A stretch of 64,000 nucleotides of DNA from Candidatus Yaniella excrementavium (GTDB taxonomy: Bacteria > Actinomycetota > Actinomycetes > Actinomycetales > Micrococcaceae): positions 107,883 through 171,882 of the forward strand of contig DXCT01000101.1 in NCBI GenBank assembly GCA_019115865.1, given 5' to 3'. The notes under the pieces are model-generated. The model was not told where the DNA came from. It did no database searches and saw only the letters and a program-made list of their open reading frames with translations. Within the stretch, counting starts at the first letter, position 1, and each line of letters opens with the position of its first letter. The position numbers were made by a program, and so were the translations under genes. Below are positions 1-9,503 of this stretch, in pieces.

Positions 1-3000
1 ACGAATCTTGCGGATCCGACGGTCGACGTCGCGTGAAAGGTTGAGGATTTTGGCGACGACGCTGGTGACCTTGAACGTGGTGTCGATCAGCTCTTCTCGT
101 ATTGATCGAGCTAAACGCTGGAACTCTTGCTGCGCCATGGGCAGCTTCTCGGGCAGTAATGCGTCGATAGCCGTATACGTGCAATCTGAGACTAATGCGA
201 CGCTAGTTGGGTATGGCGAGTGGGCGAATGCAAGCTTCTCTTCGGACGATAGATGATCCAAAATATAGCGTTGTGGATCCGGGAGTTCGGCCTGTAACAA
301 AGCAATGACTCCACCTCTGTGCACGGTGCGCTGTTCGCCTTCGGTGCGCATGACCACCAGTGCTGCCGATGGGGATTCACCGGTCTCAGCTTGCAGCGCT
401 GGATACCCGGTCACGTTTTGATTCGCGGATCCAGTCCAAATCGCCGTTTGCACGGTGCGTGGGATATCACCGATGCTCCAGTGCGTCAGTCCTGCCTGTG
501 GTGTGAACGATGGCGCCGCTGGGGCAGTGGTTGGCTGTTTGGCGGCAGGCTTGTGCTGTTTGCGTGTTCGACGTTGCTGCGCGGCTGGTTCTTGGTGGCC
601 GGGTAGTTCCACGCCCTGGGTCTTGGCTGCCTCAGTTAGCGATGCAGCCAGAGCCGTCTGGTTTTGACCAGCCAAATCCCGTTGTAAACGCCCCAGGTCG
701 TTGTCGGTGCCGATAATAGCTCCGCGATCATCAACCACCTGGTAGGTAAAGCGCAGATGCGGCGGTAGTTTTTCGACAGCCCAGTCTTCGAGTTTGATGT
801 ATTGATGCTTCGTCTGACGCAGAAACGTCCCCAACGCCGTGTAGAAATCATCGGTTGTAGGATCCGCTGAAGCCTCTAGAGCTTCAACAGCCGCCTGGGC
901 GGTATCCGGAGCTGGCACTAAGTGCTTACGAATAGATTTTGGCAGGCCACGAATAAGTGCGGTGACAAGCTCTGTACGCAGTCCGGGAATGAGCCAATCG
1001 AAGCGAACTTGATCCACCTGATGTAGAAGTGCGATGGGAATGGTTACCGTCACGCCATCGGTGCGAGGCCCGACCGGCTGCCCAGTACCGGAAGCATCTG
1101 CCCCGATGGCTGTGACAGGAGTAAATTCATAATGCAGCGGCAGTTGCACATCACCGGTCGGGGAGGGGTGGACAAAAACGTCTGGGAACTGGTGGACATC
1201 TACGTTGTGGCCGGAGTCGGCTAGAAGTTGTGATGGATCCAGGTCCAAGAGCTCGGGGTCCTGATGCCGTGCTTTGCGCCACCACGCATCAAAATGTCGT
1301 TGCGAGACCGCGTGTTCGGGGACCCGTGCGTCGTAAAACGCAAACAGGACATCTTCAGATACCAATAAATCCCGGCGACGCATACGGGTTTCTAACTCTT
1401 GGACCTCGGCCACCCGCTCAAGGTTGCGCTGAAAGAAGTGGTGGCGGGTGTTCCATTCTCCTTCGATCAGTGCGTGGCGGATGAAGAGTTCACGAGCAAC
1501 ACTGCGGTCCACGTTGTAATAGCGGACGGGGCGATCGGTGACCACAGTGACCCCGTAGACAGTGACCTGCTGCCGGGCCATAGCGGCACCATTGCGACGT
1601 GACCAGTATGGGTCAGATGTATTGACCTTTGCAATTGAGCCCGCGGTTTCTTCAATCCAGTCCGGCTCCACGGCCGCGACTTGACGAGCCCAGAGTCTGG
1701 AGGTTTCTACCAGCTCGGAGGCCATCACAAAATCGTGGCGCTTCTTGAATAAACCCGAACCCGGGAACACTGCAAAGCGTGCTCCTCGAGCGCCCTGATA
1801 GTTTTTGCGACGCTCGTCCCAAGACCCAATGTGGGACAACATGCCGGTGAGTAAGGCCTTATGCACGCCATCGTGGTGGTTGACCGCGTCAATAGAGGAT
1901 TTGGAGGGCACCTGGATGCCGACCTCGCGAGCAATTTGGCGCAGCTGGCGCACGAGATCCTGCCATTCACGGACCCGAAGATAGTTCATGAACTCTCTAC
2001 GGCAGAGTTTGCGGAACTGGTTACCCGATAGCTCACGCTGTTGTTCGTGTAAATAGTTCCACAAGTTTAACAGTGCCGAGAAGTCGGACTTATCATCCGT
2101 GAAGCGTGCATGAAGTTCATCGGCGGGGCCGCGATGTTCCTCTGGACGTTCGCGTGGATCTTGAATAGTCAGCCCGGCGGTCAGGACCAACAGTTCAGGC
2201 ACCACACCGTGTTGCTCGGACGCCAGAATCATGCGTGCTAATCGCGGTGCAACGGGGAGTCTAGCAATACGTCGACCTATCGGTGTGATGGTGCCGGGTT
2301 TGAATGTGCGGGTGACCCATTTGCCTCCGCGACCTCGAACACGAGTGGGGTTGCCCGTGTTCAGTGCGCCCAACTCGGTCAGCAGGGTCACACCGTCGGT
2401 AATCTGCTTATGCTCAGGTGGCTGAAGGAAGGGGAAGCCTTCCAACTCTGAAGCGGTAGCGATGATATTGGCGGAAGCCATCTGCAAAATCACTGACGCC
2501 AACGAGGTACGTAAAATTTCTGGATCAGTAAATTCAGGTCGCGATTCGAAATCTTCTTCCGAGTACAATCGGATGGCGATCCCCGGACTCGTACGACCGG
2601 CTCGGCCGGAACGCTGTTGGGCAGATGCCTGCGAGATCCGTTCGATGGGCAGGCGTTGGACTTTGGTGCGTTGGGAATACCGTGAGATACGCGCCGTACC
2701 GGTATCAATCACATATTTGATACCGGGAACCGTCAGTGAGGTTTCAGCAACGTTGGTCGCCAGCACGATACGCCGGGTGTTACCTGGGCGGAAAACCCGT
2801 TGCTGATCCTGTAGAGACAGTCGGCCAAATAGCGGCAAGATATCGGCTGCGGCTAGGCGTGGGTGTTTGGCAAGTCGTTGGCCCAGGACCTCAGCGGCAT
2901 CGCGGATTTCGCGCTCGCCGGGGAAGAAGATCAGGATGTCACCGGGCTCTTCTGCTCCGAGTTCCTCAACTGCATCGGCGATGGCATCTAGCGGATCGCG

Positions 3001-3684
3001 GGCGTCTTCCATATCGTCGGCGTCGTCTTCAGGATCATCTTCGGATGGTTCTTGGGCCAGCGGACGATACCGAATATCAACCGGATAGGTGCGTCCCGAC
3101 ACTTCGATAATAGGCGCAGGGTGGCCATCGCCGTCAGCAAAGTGCTCGGCAAAAGAGTCCGGATCGATGGTTGCCGAGGTAATGATGACTTTGAGGTCGT
3201 TGCGTTTATTCAACAGACGCTTCAGATAGCCCAGCAGGAAGTCGATGTTCAGACTGCGTTCGTGGGCCTCATCAATGATGATGACGGAATACTGGGACAG
3301 ATTTGGGTCGTGTTGTATTTCAGCCAGTAAGATTCCGTCGGTCATGACCTTTAGTCGAGTGTCTGACGACACTTCAGACGTGAACCGTACTTGGTAGCCA
3401 ACGGTGTTTCCAATATTTTGGTCTAATTCCTCGGCAACGCGCTCGGCCACTGACCGGGCCGCAATGCGGCGTGGTTGCGTATGGCCGATTATCCCGTTGT
3501 CAGCAAGACCCATTGCTAAGCACATTTTGGGTAGCTGAGTGGTCTTTCCCGAACCAGTTTCGCCGGCGATGATAACCACTTGGTGTTTGGCCAGTTGTTC
3601 CATGATCTGATCACGGTGTAGTGACACCGGCAGATCATCGGGAAAGGATATGGCAGATAAGTCGATAGACGAGGCGTGGGACAT
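1..3684 (-). CDS. hrpA: ATP-dependent RNA helicase HrpA (3' end beyond window)
   Basis: A minus-strand frame stays open for 1228 codons from the ATG at 3684 to the window edge, so the stop lies outside; the ORF track misses it for that reason. The translation has a Walker A GETGSGKTTQ near residue 42, a DEAH motif IIIDEAHER, and the motif VI stretch QRSGRAGRT, in the order of the DEAH-box HrpA/Prp family. After the helicase core and ratchet/OB regions comes the long C-terminal DUF3418-like region, so this is the long HrpA form of about 1300 residues with fewer than 100 missing. HrpA unwinds or remodels RNA in the cytoplasm and has been linked to mRNA processing and ribosome rescue. There is no Shine-Dalgarno before the ATG; a TAGAAT box lies 9 nt upstream (see promoter entry). 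Confidence 0.93.
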   Translation of the reverse strand, partial: MSHASSIDLSAISFPDDLPVSLHRDQIMEQLAKHQVVIIAGETGSGKTTQLPKMCLAMGLADNGIIGHTQPRRIAARSVAERVAEELDQNIGNTVGYQVRFTSEVSSDTRLKVMTDGILLAEIQHDPNLSQYSVIIIDEAHERSLNIDFLLGYLKRLLNKRNDLKVIITSATIDPDSFAEHFADGDGHPAPIIEVSGRTYPVDIRYRPLAQEPSEDDPEDDADDMEDARDPLDAIADAVEELGAEEPGDILIFFPGEREIRDAAEVLGQRLAKHPRLAAADILPLFGRLSLQDQQRVFRPGNTRRIVLATNVAETSLTVPGIKYVIDTGTARISRYSQRTKVQRLPIERISQASAQQRSGRAGRTSPGIAIRLYSEEDFESRPEFTDPEILRTSLASVILQMASANIIATASELEGFPFLQPPEHKQITDGVTLLTELGALNTGNPTRVRGRGGKWVTRTFKPGTITPIGRRIARLPVAPRLARMILASEQHGVVPELLVLTAGLTIQDPRERPEEHRGPADELHARFTDDKSDFSALLNLWNYLHEQQRELSGNQFRKLCRREFMNYLRVREWQDLVRQLRQIAREVGIQVPSKSSIDAVNHHDGVHKALLTGMLSHIGSWDERRKNYQGARGARFAVFPGSGLFKKRHDFVMASELVETSRLWARQVAAVEPDWIEETAGSIAKVNTSDPYWSRRNGAAMARQQVTVYGVTVVTDRPVRYYNVDRSVARELFIRHALIEGEWNTRHHFFQRNLERVAEVQELETRMRRRDLLVSEDVLFAFYDARVPEHAVSQRHFDAWWRKARHQDPELLDLDPSQLLADSGHNVDVHQFPDVFVHPSPTGDVQLPLHYEFTPVTAIGADASGTGQPVGPRTDGVTVTIPIALLHQVDQVRFDWLIPGLRTELVTALIRGLPKSIRKHLVPAPDTAQAAVEALEASADPTTDDFYTALGTFLRQTKHQYIKLEDWAVEKLPPHLRFTYQVVDDRGAIIGTDNDLGRLQRDLAGQNQTALAASLTEAAKTQGVELPGHQEPAAQQRRTRKQHKPAAKQPTTAPAAPSFTPQAGLTHWSIGDIPRTVQTAIWTGSANQNVTGYPALQAETGESPSAALVVMRTEGEQRTVHRGGVIALLQAELPDPQRYILDHLSSEEKLAFAHSPYPTSVALVSDCTYTAIDALLPEKLPMAQQEFQRLARSIREELIDTTFKVTSVVAKILNLSRDVDRRIRKIR

Positions 3685-3693
3685 GATGCCAGA

Positions 3694-3723
3694 ATTCTAC
3701 GGTAGTCTGTGCTCCTTTGTGCA
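3694..3723 (-). promoter_or_regulatory. Candidate hrpA promoter, near-leaderless
   Basis: On the minus strand TGCACA (3723-3718), an 18-nt spacer and TAGAAT (3699-3694) precede the hrpA ATG by 9 nt. With a normal 6-7 nt distance to the transcription start, the mRNA leader would be only about 2-3 nt, and no ribosome binding site is visible. The same two hexamers with the same spacing occur before clpS. Confidence 0.45.
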
Positions 3724-3778
3724 TTCAGGTAGCTGGCGGCCAAAACTGCGGTGTCCTAACGACAGGCACCGAGTGTGG

Positions 3779-5683
3779 CTAATGTTCAGCTCGCTCCAGG
3801 ATTTCTTGCCAGGAAAGAAAAGCAGCTTGTGTATCCGATGGCAATTGGTCGGCCGTGAGGTTGCCGAGAATCGACCGAGCATTCTTTGCCAGCTGATCAA
3901 CGAAGATAATTGTTCTCGGCGCGGCTAATCCACCGAGCACGCTCTGGACGGAGTCTATAATTTCAGCAGCGATTTCAAACATACGTGTGGCAAAGGCAGG
4001 GGTCCCGTAGACCAAATGCTGTGGGAGCTCATTGGTGGCTTGTGAGGTTGCCCCATCAGAGGGTTGCAGTTCCACTGCTGCGATGATGGTCTTTTGCAGC
4101 GCTGAGTTTAGGACCACGGTCGCTTCTGCGCGGACGACAAAGGGATGGTCCAACATGACTCGTCGTACTGCGTCCAGGGAGATAAGTTGTCCTGCCATTG
4201 AAGCAAGCGAATCAGATCTGCCGTGGTGGAGCAGAGCAGCTTCGTCGACGGTAACTATATCGGAAGTCGAAAACGTATTAGGCCCGTAACGATCGTAGTT
4301 TGGCAGATATGATTCGGTGCCATCAATATTGATTGTGGTTGATACCATTCCGGGTACTGGATACGTCAGAACTAATTCGCCGGTGCCAGTACTGTGGCAT
4401 TGCTGTCCGGCGTCATCAATCACCCGGGGGCCGATTGATGGTAGTTGTGTGGTACCACCCTGTACGTGTGCTATACCTCCAATGAGCACCTGACCCCAGG
4501 CGTCCAATACTTCGGCACCGCGCGTACCGAAAGTTGTTTCCATCCACGTTCGAAGTTCGGGCTCAACTGCTTCACCCGCGGTGACGACCCGAGTTAACGC
4601 CAGGTCTCGGTTCAATGGTGGGGTTTGCGGTACCCAGGACCGGATAGTCCGCATCACCGAAGGTGGGGTGATCAACGTTTCCACACCGTAGCGGTGCATA
4701 ATTTCCCAGCCACGTTTGGTGCTTGGAATATCGAGTGTGCCTTCGTACAGGACTGCTTCTTGGCCTGCCAGTAACGGGCCGAGTAGCCCATTCCAGCTGG
4801 AAACTACCCAGGCAATATTGCCTGCACACCATAGGGGACCGTCAGTCGCAACGGCTTGCTGGAACGAAGCAGCACGGACGAGTACCCCGGCCACAGAGTG
4901 CCTTGTCAAAACAGGGACGGTATCGGAGGTTGCCACCTGCATGCTGCAGAAAATACTGTCAGCATCTCTGATAGTGCTGATGGACTGGTGACCGGCACCG
5001 TTATGCTGGGCATAACTGGGCGAGGTCATACCGCGTCCAGACATCAGGGTGTGATACCAATGGTCTCCGGTAAACCACGGGACATTGATGCCGGTTCGAT
5101 GAATCACAATTGTGTGCTCTACACTGTCGGCAGCGCCAAGAGCATCGTCGGCACGGTTTTTCAATGGCAGGACGGTGCCATGTCGCCATGCACCGTCCTG
5201 GGTCACAAATACTTTAGGGGCAATCAGGGCTAGCCGCTCGGCCAAGGCTTCACTATGTACAGAAATGGGCACAATGCTCCATTGGGCACCGAGCCCGATA
5301 CATGCGAGCAAGGTGACGACGGTTTCGGGGAGCCAGCCGGTATACAGGGCAACGCAGTCCCCGGATTGGACTCCTAAATCACGCAGCGCACTAGTCATCA
5401 GCGAGACTTCTCGTTCAAGCTCGCCGTAGGTCATGGTGTGGCGATCTCCCGGTTCGCCTTCCCAGTAGAATGCGATGCGCCCGGCAGCGTTGTGTTGGTG
5501 GCGGCCAAGAAGATTCCACAGGGGATCTATCGTTGCGCCGGGAAACCATGCACCATCTAGTCGGTCATCGCGGTGTTGTTGCCAGTAAACCTCCGGCGTC
5601 TGGTGCCAGTCCAGGGCGTCGACGATTGGTTGCCAAATGCGCTGCATGTTCTCGGGCAGATTTGGGTGTGTTGCTTTAGCCAT
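3779..5683 (-). CDS. Acetyl-CoA-synthetase-like ANL protein lacking catalytic motifs (probable pseudoenzyme)
   Basis: The 634-residue product has the length and layout of acetyl/acetoacetyl-CoA synthetases: an ACS N-terminal region, the SVEHTIVIHRTG stretch near 187-198 and a C-terminal lid domain. The core motifs are gone. The phosphate loop expected as YTSGSTGKPKGV is CSMQVATSDTVPVL (about 246-259). The adenine motif DTWWQTETGG reads DAWGQVLIGG (about 394-403). The lid motif PKTRSGKIMR reads LAKNARSILG (about 598-607), removing the adenylation lysine. The frame is intact with normal codon use, so it is not simply decaying. The ATG at 5683 has AAGGA 10 nt upstream and overlaps the iclR stop by 8 nt, so it is probably co-transcribed with the regulator. 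A regulatory, structural or altered-substrate role is possible. Fold assignment is confident; loss of activity is inferred. Confidence 0.85.
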   Translation of the reverse strand: MAKATHPNLPENMQRIWQPIVDALDWHQTPEVYWQQHRDDRLDGAWFPGATIDPLWNLLGRHQHNAAGRIAFYWEGEPGDRHTMTYGELEREVSLMTSALRDLGVQSGDCVALYTGWLPETVVTLLACIGLGAQWSIVPISVHSEALAERLALIAPKVFVTQDGAWRHGTVLPLKNRADDALGAADSVEHTIVIHRTGINVPWFTGDHWYHTLMSGRGMTSPSYAQHNGAGHQSISTIRDADSIFCSMQVATSDTVPVLTRHSVAGVLVRAASFQQAVATDGPLWCAGNIAWVVSSWNGLLGPLLAGQEAVLYEGTLDIPSTKRGWEIMHRYGVETLITPPSVMRTIRSWVPQTPPLNRDLALTRVVTAGEAVEPELRTWMETTFGTRGAEVLDAWGQVLIGGIAHVQGGTTQLPSIGPRVIDDAGQQCHSTGTGELVLTYPVPGMVSTTINIDGTESYLPNYDRYGPNTFSTSDIVTVDEAALLHHGRSDSLASMAGQLISLDAVRRVMLDHPFVVRAEATVVLNSALQKTIIAAVELQPSDGATSQATNELPQHLVYGTPAFATRMFEIAAEIIDSVQSVLGGLAAPRTIIFVDQLAKNARSILGNLTADQLPSDTQAAFLSWQEILERAEH

Positions 5684-6425
5684 TACGAAGGTTTCCTTTG
5701 CAGGAGACGGCAGTGCGAGTCAAGACCTCAACGACTTTGTTGATCTCTGCGGAAGCGCTATTGGGCGCCATGGATGCGCTGAGGGCAGCAACAACAGCGT
5801 CGTCAGCATCTTTGATCAGGACCGCGACTTCCGCTGGGCGAAGGACATCGGTTGGCCCAGTGAAAAGGTGGTCTGCTTGGCCCCACTCATGTCGATGCTG
5901 CTGTGCTGTAGCTGCCAGGTCTGGCGGAGTACTGTGCATAATGGACTGCCAGTGTTCATCATCAGTTCTCGAGGCGAGCAATCGGCCAGCGGCTGTTTCT
6001 AAAGCAGGTGTTGAAGCAGGTGGGGAACGAAATGGGCCTTGATCTCCCGCGTCCACTTGATCAAGGCATACCAGTTCGTGACCAACCAGGATGGAAGTGC
6101 TGATCGTCGCCTGTAATTGATCCCGTAGAGCAACGACAAATGGTGAGACAGCATTCAACACAGGATGCTTGCTGAGATAGTGGGTAGATAAACGACTGAT
6201 CTCCGGGCCCAACCCATAACGCAGGGTTGTTGGATCTTGTACCGCAAAGTCCGCAATAACCAGCGAGCGCAGCAGGCGATGCACCGTAGGTACAGACATG
6301 CCGGACCGTTCGGCAAGATCTGTTAGATGTTGCAAGGCAGGCCCCTCCGCCAAGAGTGACAAGAGTTTTGTCGCATTACGAATCGTGCCCAGACCACCCC
6401 GGGAGCTGGCGTTGCGTTCGGGCAT
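5676..6425 (-). CDS. IclR-family transcriptional regulator
   Basis: The product of about 249 residues has an N-terminal winged helix-turn-helix (LTDLAERSGMSVPTVHRLLR, about residues 33-52) followed by the C-terminal effector-binding IclR domain. This layout is typical of regulators of carboxylic and aromatic acid catabolism. The ATG at 6425 is preferred over the track's TTG at 6449 because AGGAGG sits 6 nt upstream of it. The gene overlaps the downstream ANL pseudoenzyme gene by 8 nt and is divergent from the Liv transporter/CoA ligase operon, so that operon is its likely target (inference). The 181-nt divergent region contains two direct copies of CATAGTGA. Confidence 0.9.
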   Translation of the reverse strand: MPERNASSRGGLGTIRNATKLLSLLAEGPALQHLTDLAERSGMSVPTVHRLLRSLVIADFAVQDPTTLRYGLGPEISRLSTHYLSKHPVLNAVSPFVVALRDQLQATISTSILVGHELVCLDQVDAGDQGPFRSPPASTPALETAAGRLLASRTDDEHWQSIMHSTPPDLAATAQQHRHEWGQADHLFTGPTDVLRPAEVAVLIKDADDAVVAALSASMAPNSASAEINKVVEVLTRTAVSCKGNLRNG

Positions 6426-6478
6426 CTCCCGCCTCCTCAACGATGACAATCTTTTTCTATAACTGCTGTTGATTTTTA

Positions 6479-6511
6479 CATAGTGAAAGTCTATTGTCTA
6501 TCTCATAGTGA
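6479..6511. promoter_or_regulatory. Direct repeats in the IclR/Liv divergent promoter region
   Basis: CATAGTGA occurs at 6479-6486 and again at 6504-6511, 25 bp start to start, in an AT-rich intergenic stretch with several CTAT tetramers between iclR and the Liv operon. It is a plausible binding site for the IclR regulator, but no family consensus was matched. Confidence 0.3.
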
Positions 6512-6606
6512 TCTAAGCCACATTTTATGATCCTTGCTTCGCTACATGAAAACGCTAGGCGACAAACGCTTGGACTGTGGAAGTGGCCAACTATGAGGAG
6601 AAACTA

Positions 6607-7464
6607 GTGCGAACACGCGCATACCAGCATTCGCTCAGTGGGAGCACCGTCCCGCCAGGGGAATCCTTACTTGAAATCTCTGAGCTATCTCTGCGCTTCG
6701 GTGGTGTGAAGGCCTTGACGGGTGTGAACGTTACCGTCGAATCCGGAACAATTCACTCCATTATCGGGCCCAATGGTGCGGGGAAGTCATCACTGCTCAA
6801 CTGTGTATCTGGCTTGTACAAAGCAACTGCCGGAGAAATCATGCTTCAAACACAAAGCAATCAAAGTGGCACGACAGCGGGTCATGGAACAAAAGACCTC
6901 TCAAAATTGCCCCCACACAAGATTGCTCGCCTAGGGGTGGCCCGAAGTTTTCAGAATATTGAACTCTTCGATCAGTTGTCGGTCTTGGACAACATCATGC
7001 TTGGACGGCATATCCACATTAAAAAAGATCCATTTATAGCGATGTTTTGGTTCGGACCGGCCAAACGGCAAGAGATTCGTCAACGCGAGCTGGTTGAAGA
7101 AGTTATTCACCTGCTCAAGCTTCAGGAGTATCGAAACCAGCCCGTGGGTGCGCTTGCCTACGGTATTCAAAAGCGGGTTGAGCTGGGCAGAGCCTTGGCT
7201 ATGCAACCTGCTTTACTGTTGCTTGATGAGCCGATGGCAGGCATGAACGTCGAAGAAAAAGAAGATATGGCTCGTTACATCCTCGACATCCACGAGCTGG
7301 CAGGCCTCACTGTGGTGCTAATCGAACACGATATGAGCGTTGTCATGGATATTTCGAACCGTGTGACGGTACTGGATTTTGGAAAAGTCATTGGCGAGGG
7401 AACACCGGATGAGGTTATGGCGAATCCAAAAGTGATCGAAGCCTACTTGGGAGCGGGGGAGTAA
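6607..7464 (+). CDS. Liv-type ABC transporter ATP-binding protein (LivG-like)
   Basis: This is the cytoplasmic ATPase of a branched-chain amino acid family (HAAT) importer. It has Walker A GPNGAGKSS, the LivG-type long insertion before the signature, a degenerate signature LAYGIQKRVELGRAL, Walker B ALLLLDEPMAGM and the switch histidine in LIEHDM. The ORF track starts at GTG 6577; GTG 6607 is chosen because GAGGAG lies 6 nt before it, giving 285 residues. It is the first gene of an operon whose members overlap or nearly abut; the next start is 3 nt after its stop. The partner ATPase (LivF-like) is encoded at 12683. The substrate is not evident from the ATPase itself. Confidence 0.92.
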   Translation: MRTRAYQHSLSGSTVPPGESLLEISELSLRFGGVKALTGVNVTVESGTIHSIIGPNGAGKSSLLNCVSGLYKATAGEIMLQTQSNQSGTTAGHGTKDLSKLPPHKIARLGVARSFQNIELFDQLSVLDNIMLGRHIHIKKDPFIAMFWFGPAKRQEIRQRELVEEVIHLLKLQEYRNQPVGALAYGIQKRVELGRALAMQPALLLLDEPMAGMNVEEKEDMARYILDIHELAGLTVVLIEHDMSVVMDISNRVTVLDFGKVIGEGTPDEVMANPKVIEAYLGAGE

Positions 7465-7466
7465 CG

Positions 7467-9503
7467 GTGAATCAGACAGCGCATACTCCTGTCATAGAAG
7501 TACAGGATGACAAAGCCAAGGTTGATATGACGATGCCGCAGTTGCTGCAAAATCTGGCTCGGACCCGGCCCGACAGTGTGGCGATGCAAGAAAAACGCTA
7601 TGGCATTTGGCAGCCGACCAGCTGGGAACACTATCAAGAGCGGGTCAGCGATTTTGCTCATGGTTTAGCATCACTGGGTGTCCAGCGAGGTGAGATTCTT
7701 GCTGTCCTGGGGGATAACCGGCCGGAATGGCTTATTTCAGAACTGGCCGCCCAATCGCTGGGAGCTTCTGTGGTCGGGATCTATCCGACTTCAATCGGCG
7801 ACGAGCTACACCACATTATTGCTTCAGCAAATAGCCGGATCGTTGTGGCTGAGGATCAAGAGCAAGTCGATAAGCTGCTGATACTTGCACAAGACGATCC
7901 AACGTTGGGTATTGAACGGGTGATCTACTACGACCCCCACGGTTTGGAACAGTACACCGAAGAGTTGCTGGTGGAATTTACCGACATTGAAGATGCTGGG
8001 CGTGCCTGGGGTGAACAACACCCCGGGTGGTTAGAAGAACAGATCAATGCAGGTGTTGCCACCGACACGGCTGTCATCTGTACGACCTCTGGAACGACGT
8101 CGAAACCGAAGTTAGCGGAGCTTTCGCATCGCAATCTGCTGTCGATGGCAGAGCATTTGGCAACAGCTGATCCCATTACCTCCAAGGATCGATATGTTTC
8201 GTTGCTACCGTTCGCCTGGATCGGAGAGCAAATGCTAGCCGTGGCCTGCGGGTTAGCACATGGGCTGACCGTGTCGTTTCCCGAAGACGCCTCCACACAA
8301 AAAGCGGATATGCGCGAGATCGGACCAGATGTGATGTTTGCGCCCCCACGGATCTGGGAGTCAATGCTGACTGAGGTACAAGTAAGGATTGATGAATCTG
8401 GACCAATCAAACGCGCGCTTTTTGGCTGGGGGTACGAAATCTCGGACCGTGTGGCAACGAAACAGCTGCAAGGACAACAGCCTGGAATGTGGCTCAAGAT
8501 GTTAAATATTGCTGCGAATGCAGTCGCGACGCGATCGGTTCGCGAACAACTTGGGCTGACCCGTCTGAAGCGGTGCTATACCGGAGGGGCCCCGCTGGGG
8601 CCAGATGTTTTCCGGTTCTTTCATGCTATTGGGGTAAACCTCAAACAGATCTATGGCCAAACCGAAATTACAGGTATTGCCGTCGTGCACCGCGATAATG
8701 CGGTGAAGTTTGACACCGTTGGGGTGCCGATCGAAGAGACCGAAATTGCATTCGGAGACCATTCCGAGATCATGTTGCGTTCCGCGTCAGTTTTCAAAGG
8801 GTATTACCAGAACGCTGAAGCAACTCAAGAAGCTATCACTGACGACGGGTGGCTGTATACCGGAGACGCGGGATATCTCGACGACGATGGTCAACTCGTT
8901 GTTATAGACAGGCTCAAGGACGTGCGAACGGCACCAGATGGAAGTCTGTACTCCAATGCCTATATCGAAAATAAACTCAAGTTCTCACCCTATGTTGAAG
9001 AAGCAGTCGTTTTAGTTAACGAAAGTACACACACAGCACAGTCGGAGGGAGCTGCCCCACGACTCAATGTCATCATCACCATCGACCCAACAACCGTTGG
9101 CGCCTGGGCCGAACATGAGCGCCTGTCGTATTCCACGTATGCAGATCTTGCGGCTAAACCCGAAGTGTATAACCTCGTCGCCATGGAGATCGCTCGGGCC
9201 AATGAGGACCTCAACGAGGGGATTCGGATCGGAAGGTTCGTTCTGCTCCATAAACAATTTGATCCCGACGACGATGAGATTACCCGTACACGGAAAGTCC
9301 GCCGGAATGTGATCGAAGAGCGATACGCGGCGGTGATCCAGGCCCTGGAGTCCGGGGCAGAACGCGTAACACTGACTTCTACAGTGACGTATCAAGATGG
9401 ATCCGTTATCGAACGTCCCATCCCGTTGGAGATATTCGACTTGAGTACCTTCGAAATTCCAGCCGGGACAAAACAACGCAAAGTCTGGAGTGGACGACCA
9501 TGA
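7467..9503 (+). CDS. Long-chain acyl-CoA synthetase-type AMP-binding ligase
   Basis: The 678-residue ANL enzyme is predicted to activate a carboxylic acid with ATP and ligate it to CoA. The adenylation motifs are intact: phosphate loop TTSGTTSKPKLAE (about 206-218), IYGQTE (about 395), YTGDAGYLDDDG, VIDRLKD and a C-terminal TRTRKVRRNVI bearing the candidate lid lysine. Length and motifs fit the FadD15/long-chain type. The GTG at 7467 follows a GGGGAG and lies 3 nt after the LivG-like stop; its own stop overlaps the LivH-like start (ATGA). This embedding inside a transporter operon suggests the imported compound is its substrate. The exact acid (aromatic, fatty or branched) cannot be read from sequence. 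Confidence 0.88.
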   Translation: MNQTAHTPVIEVQDDKAKVDMTMPQLLQNLARTRPDSVAMQEKRYGIWQPTSWEHYQERVSDFAHGLASLGVQRGEILAVLGDNRPEWLISELAAQSLGASVVGIYPTSIGDELHHIIASANSRIVVAEDQEQVDKLLILAQDDPTLGIERVIYYDPHGLEQYTEELLVEFTDIEDAGRAWGEQHPGWLEEQINAGVATDTAVICTTSGTTSKPKLAELSHRNLLSMAEHLATADPITSKDRYVSLLPFAWIGEQMLAVACGLAHGLTVSFPEDASTQKADMREIGPDVMFAPPRIWESMLTEVQVRIDESGPIKRALFGWGYEISDRVATKQLQGQQPGMWLKMLNIAANAVATRSVREQLGLTRLKRCYTGGAPLGPDVFRFFHAIGVNLKQIYGQTEITGIAVVHRDNAVKFDTVGVPIEETEIAFGDHSEIMLRSASVFKGYYQNAEATQEAITDDGWLYTGDAGYLDDDGQLVVIDRLKDVRTAPDGSLYSNAYIENKLKFSPYVEEAVVLVNESTHTAQSEGAAPRLNVIITIDPTTVGAWAEHERLSYSTYADLAAKPEVYNLVAMEIARANEDLNEGIRIGRFVLLHKQFDPDDDEITRTRKVRRNVIEERYAAVIQALESGAERVTLTSTVTYQDGSVIERPIPLEIFDLSTFEIPAGTKQRKVWSGRP

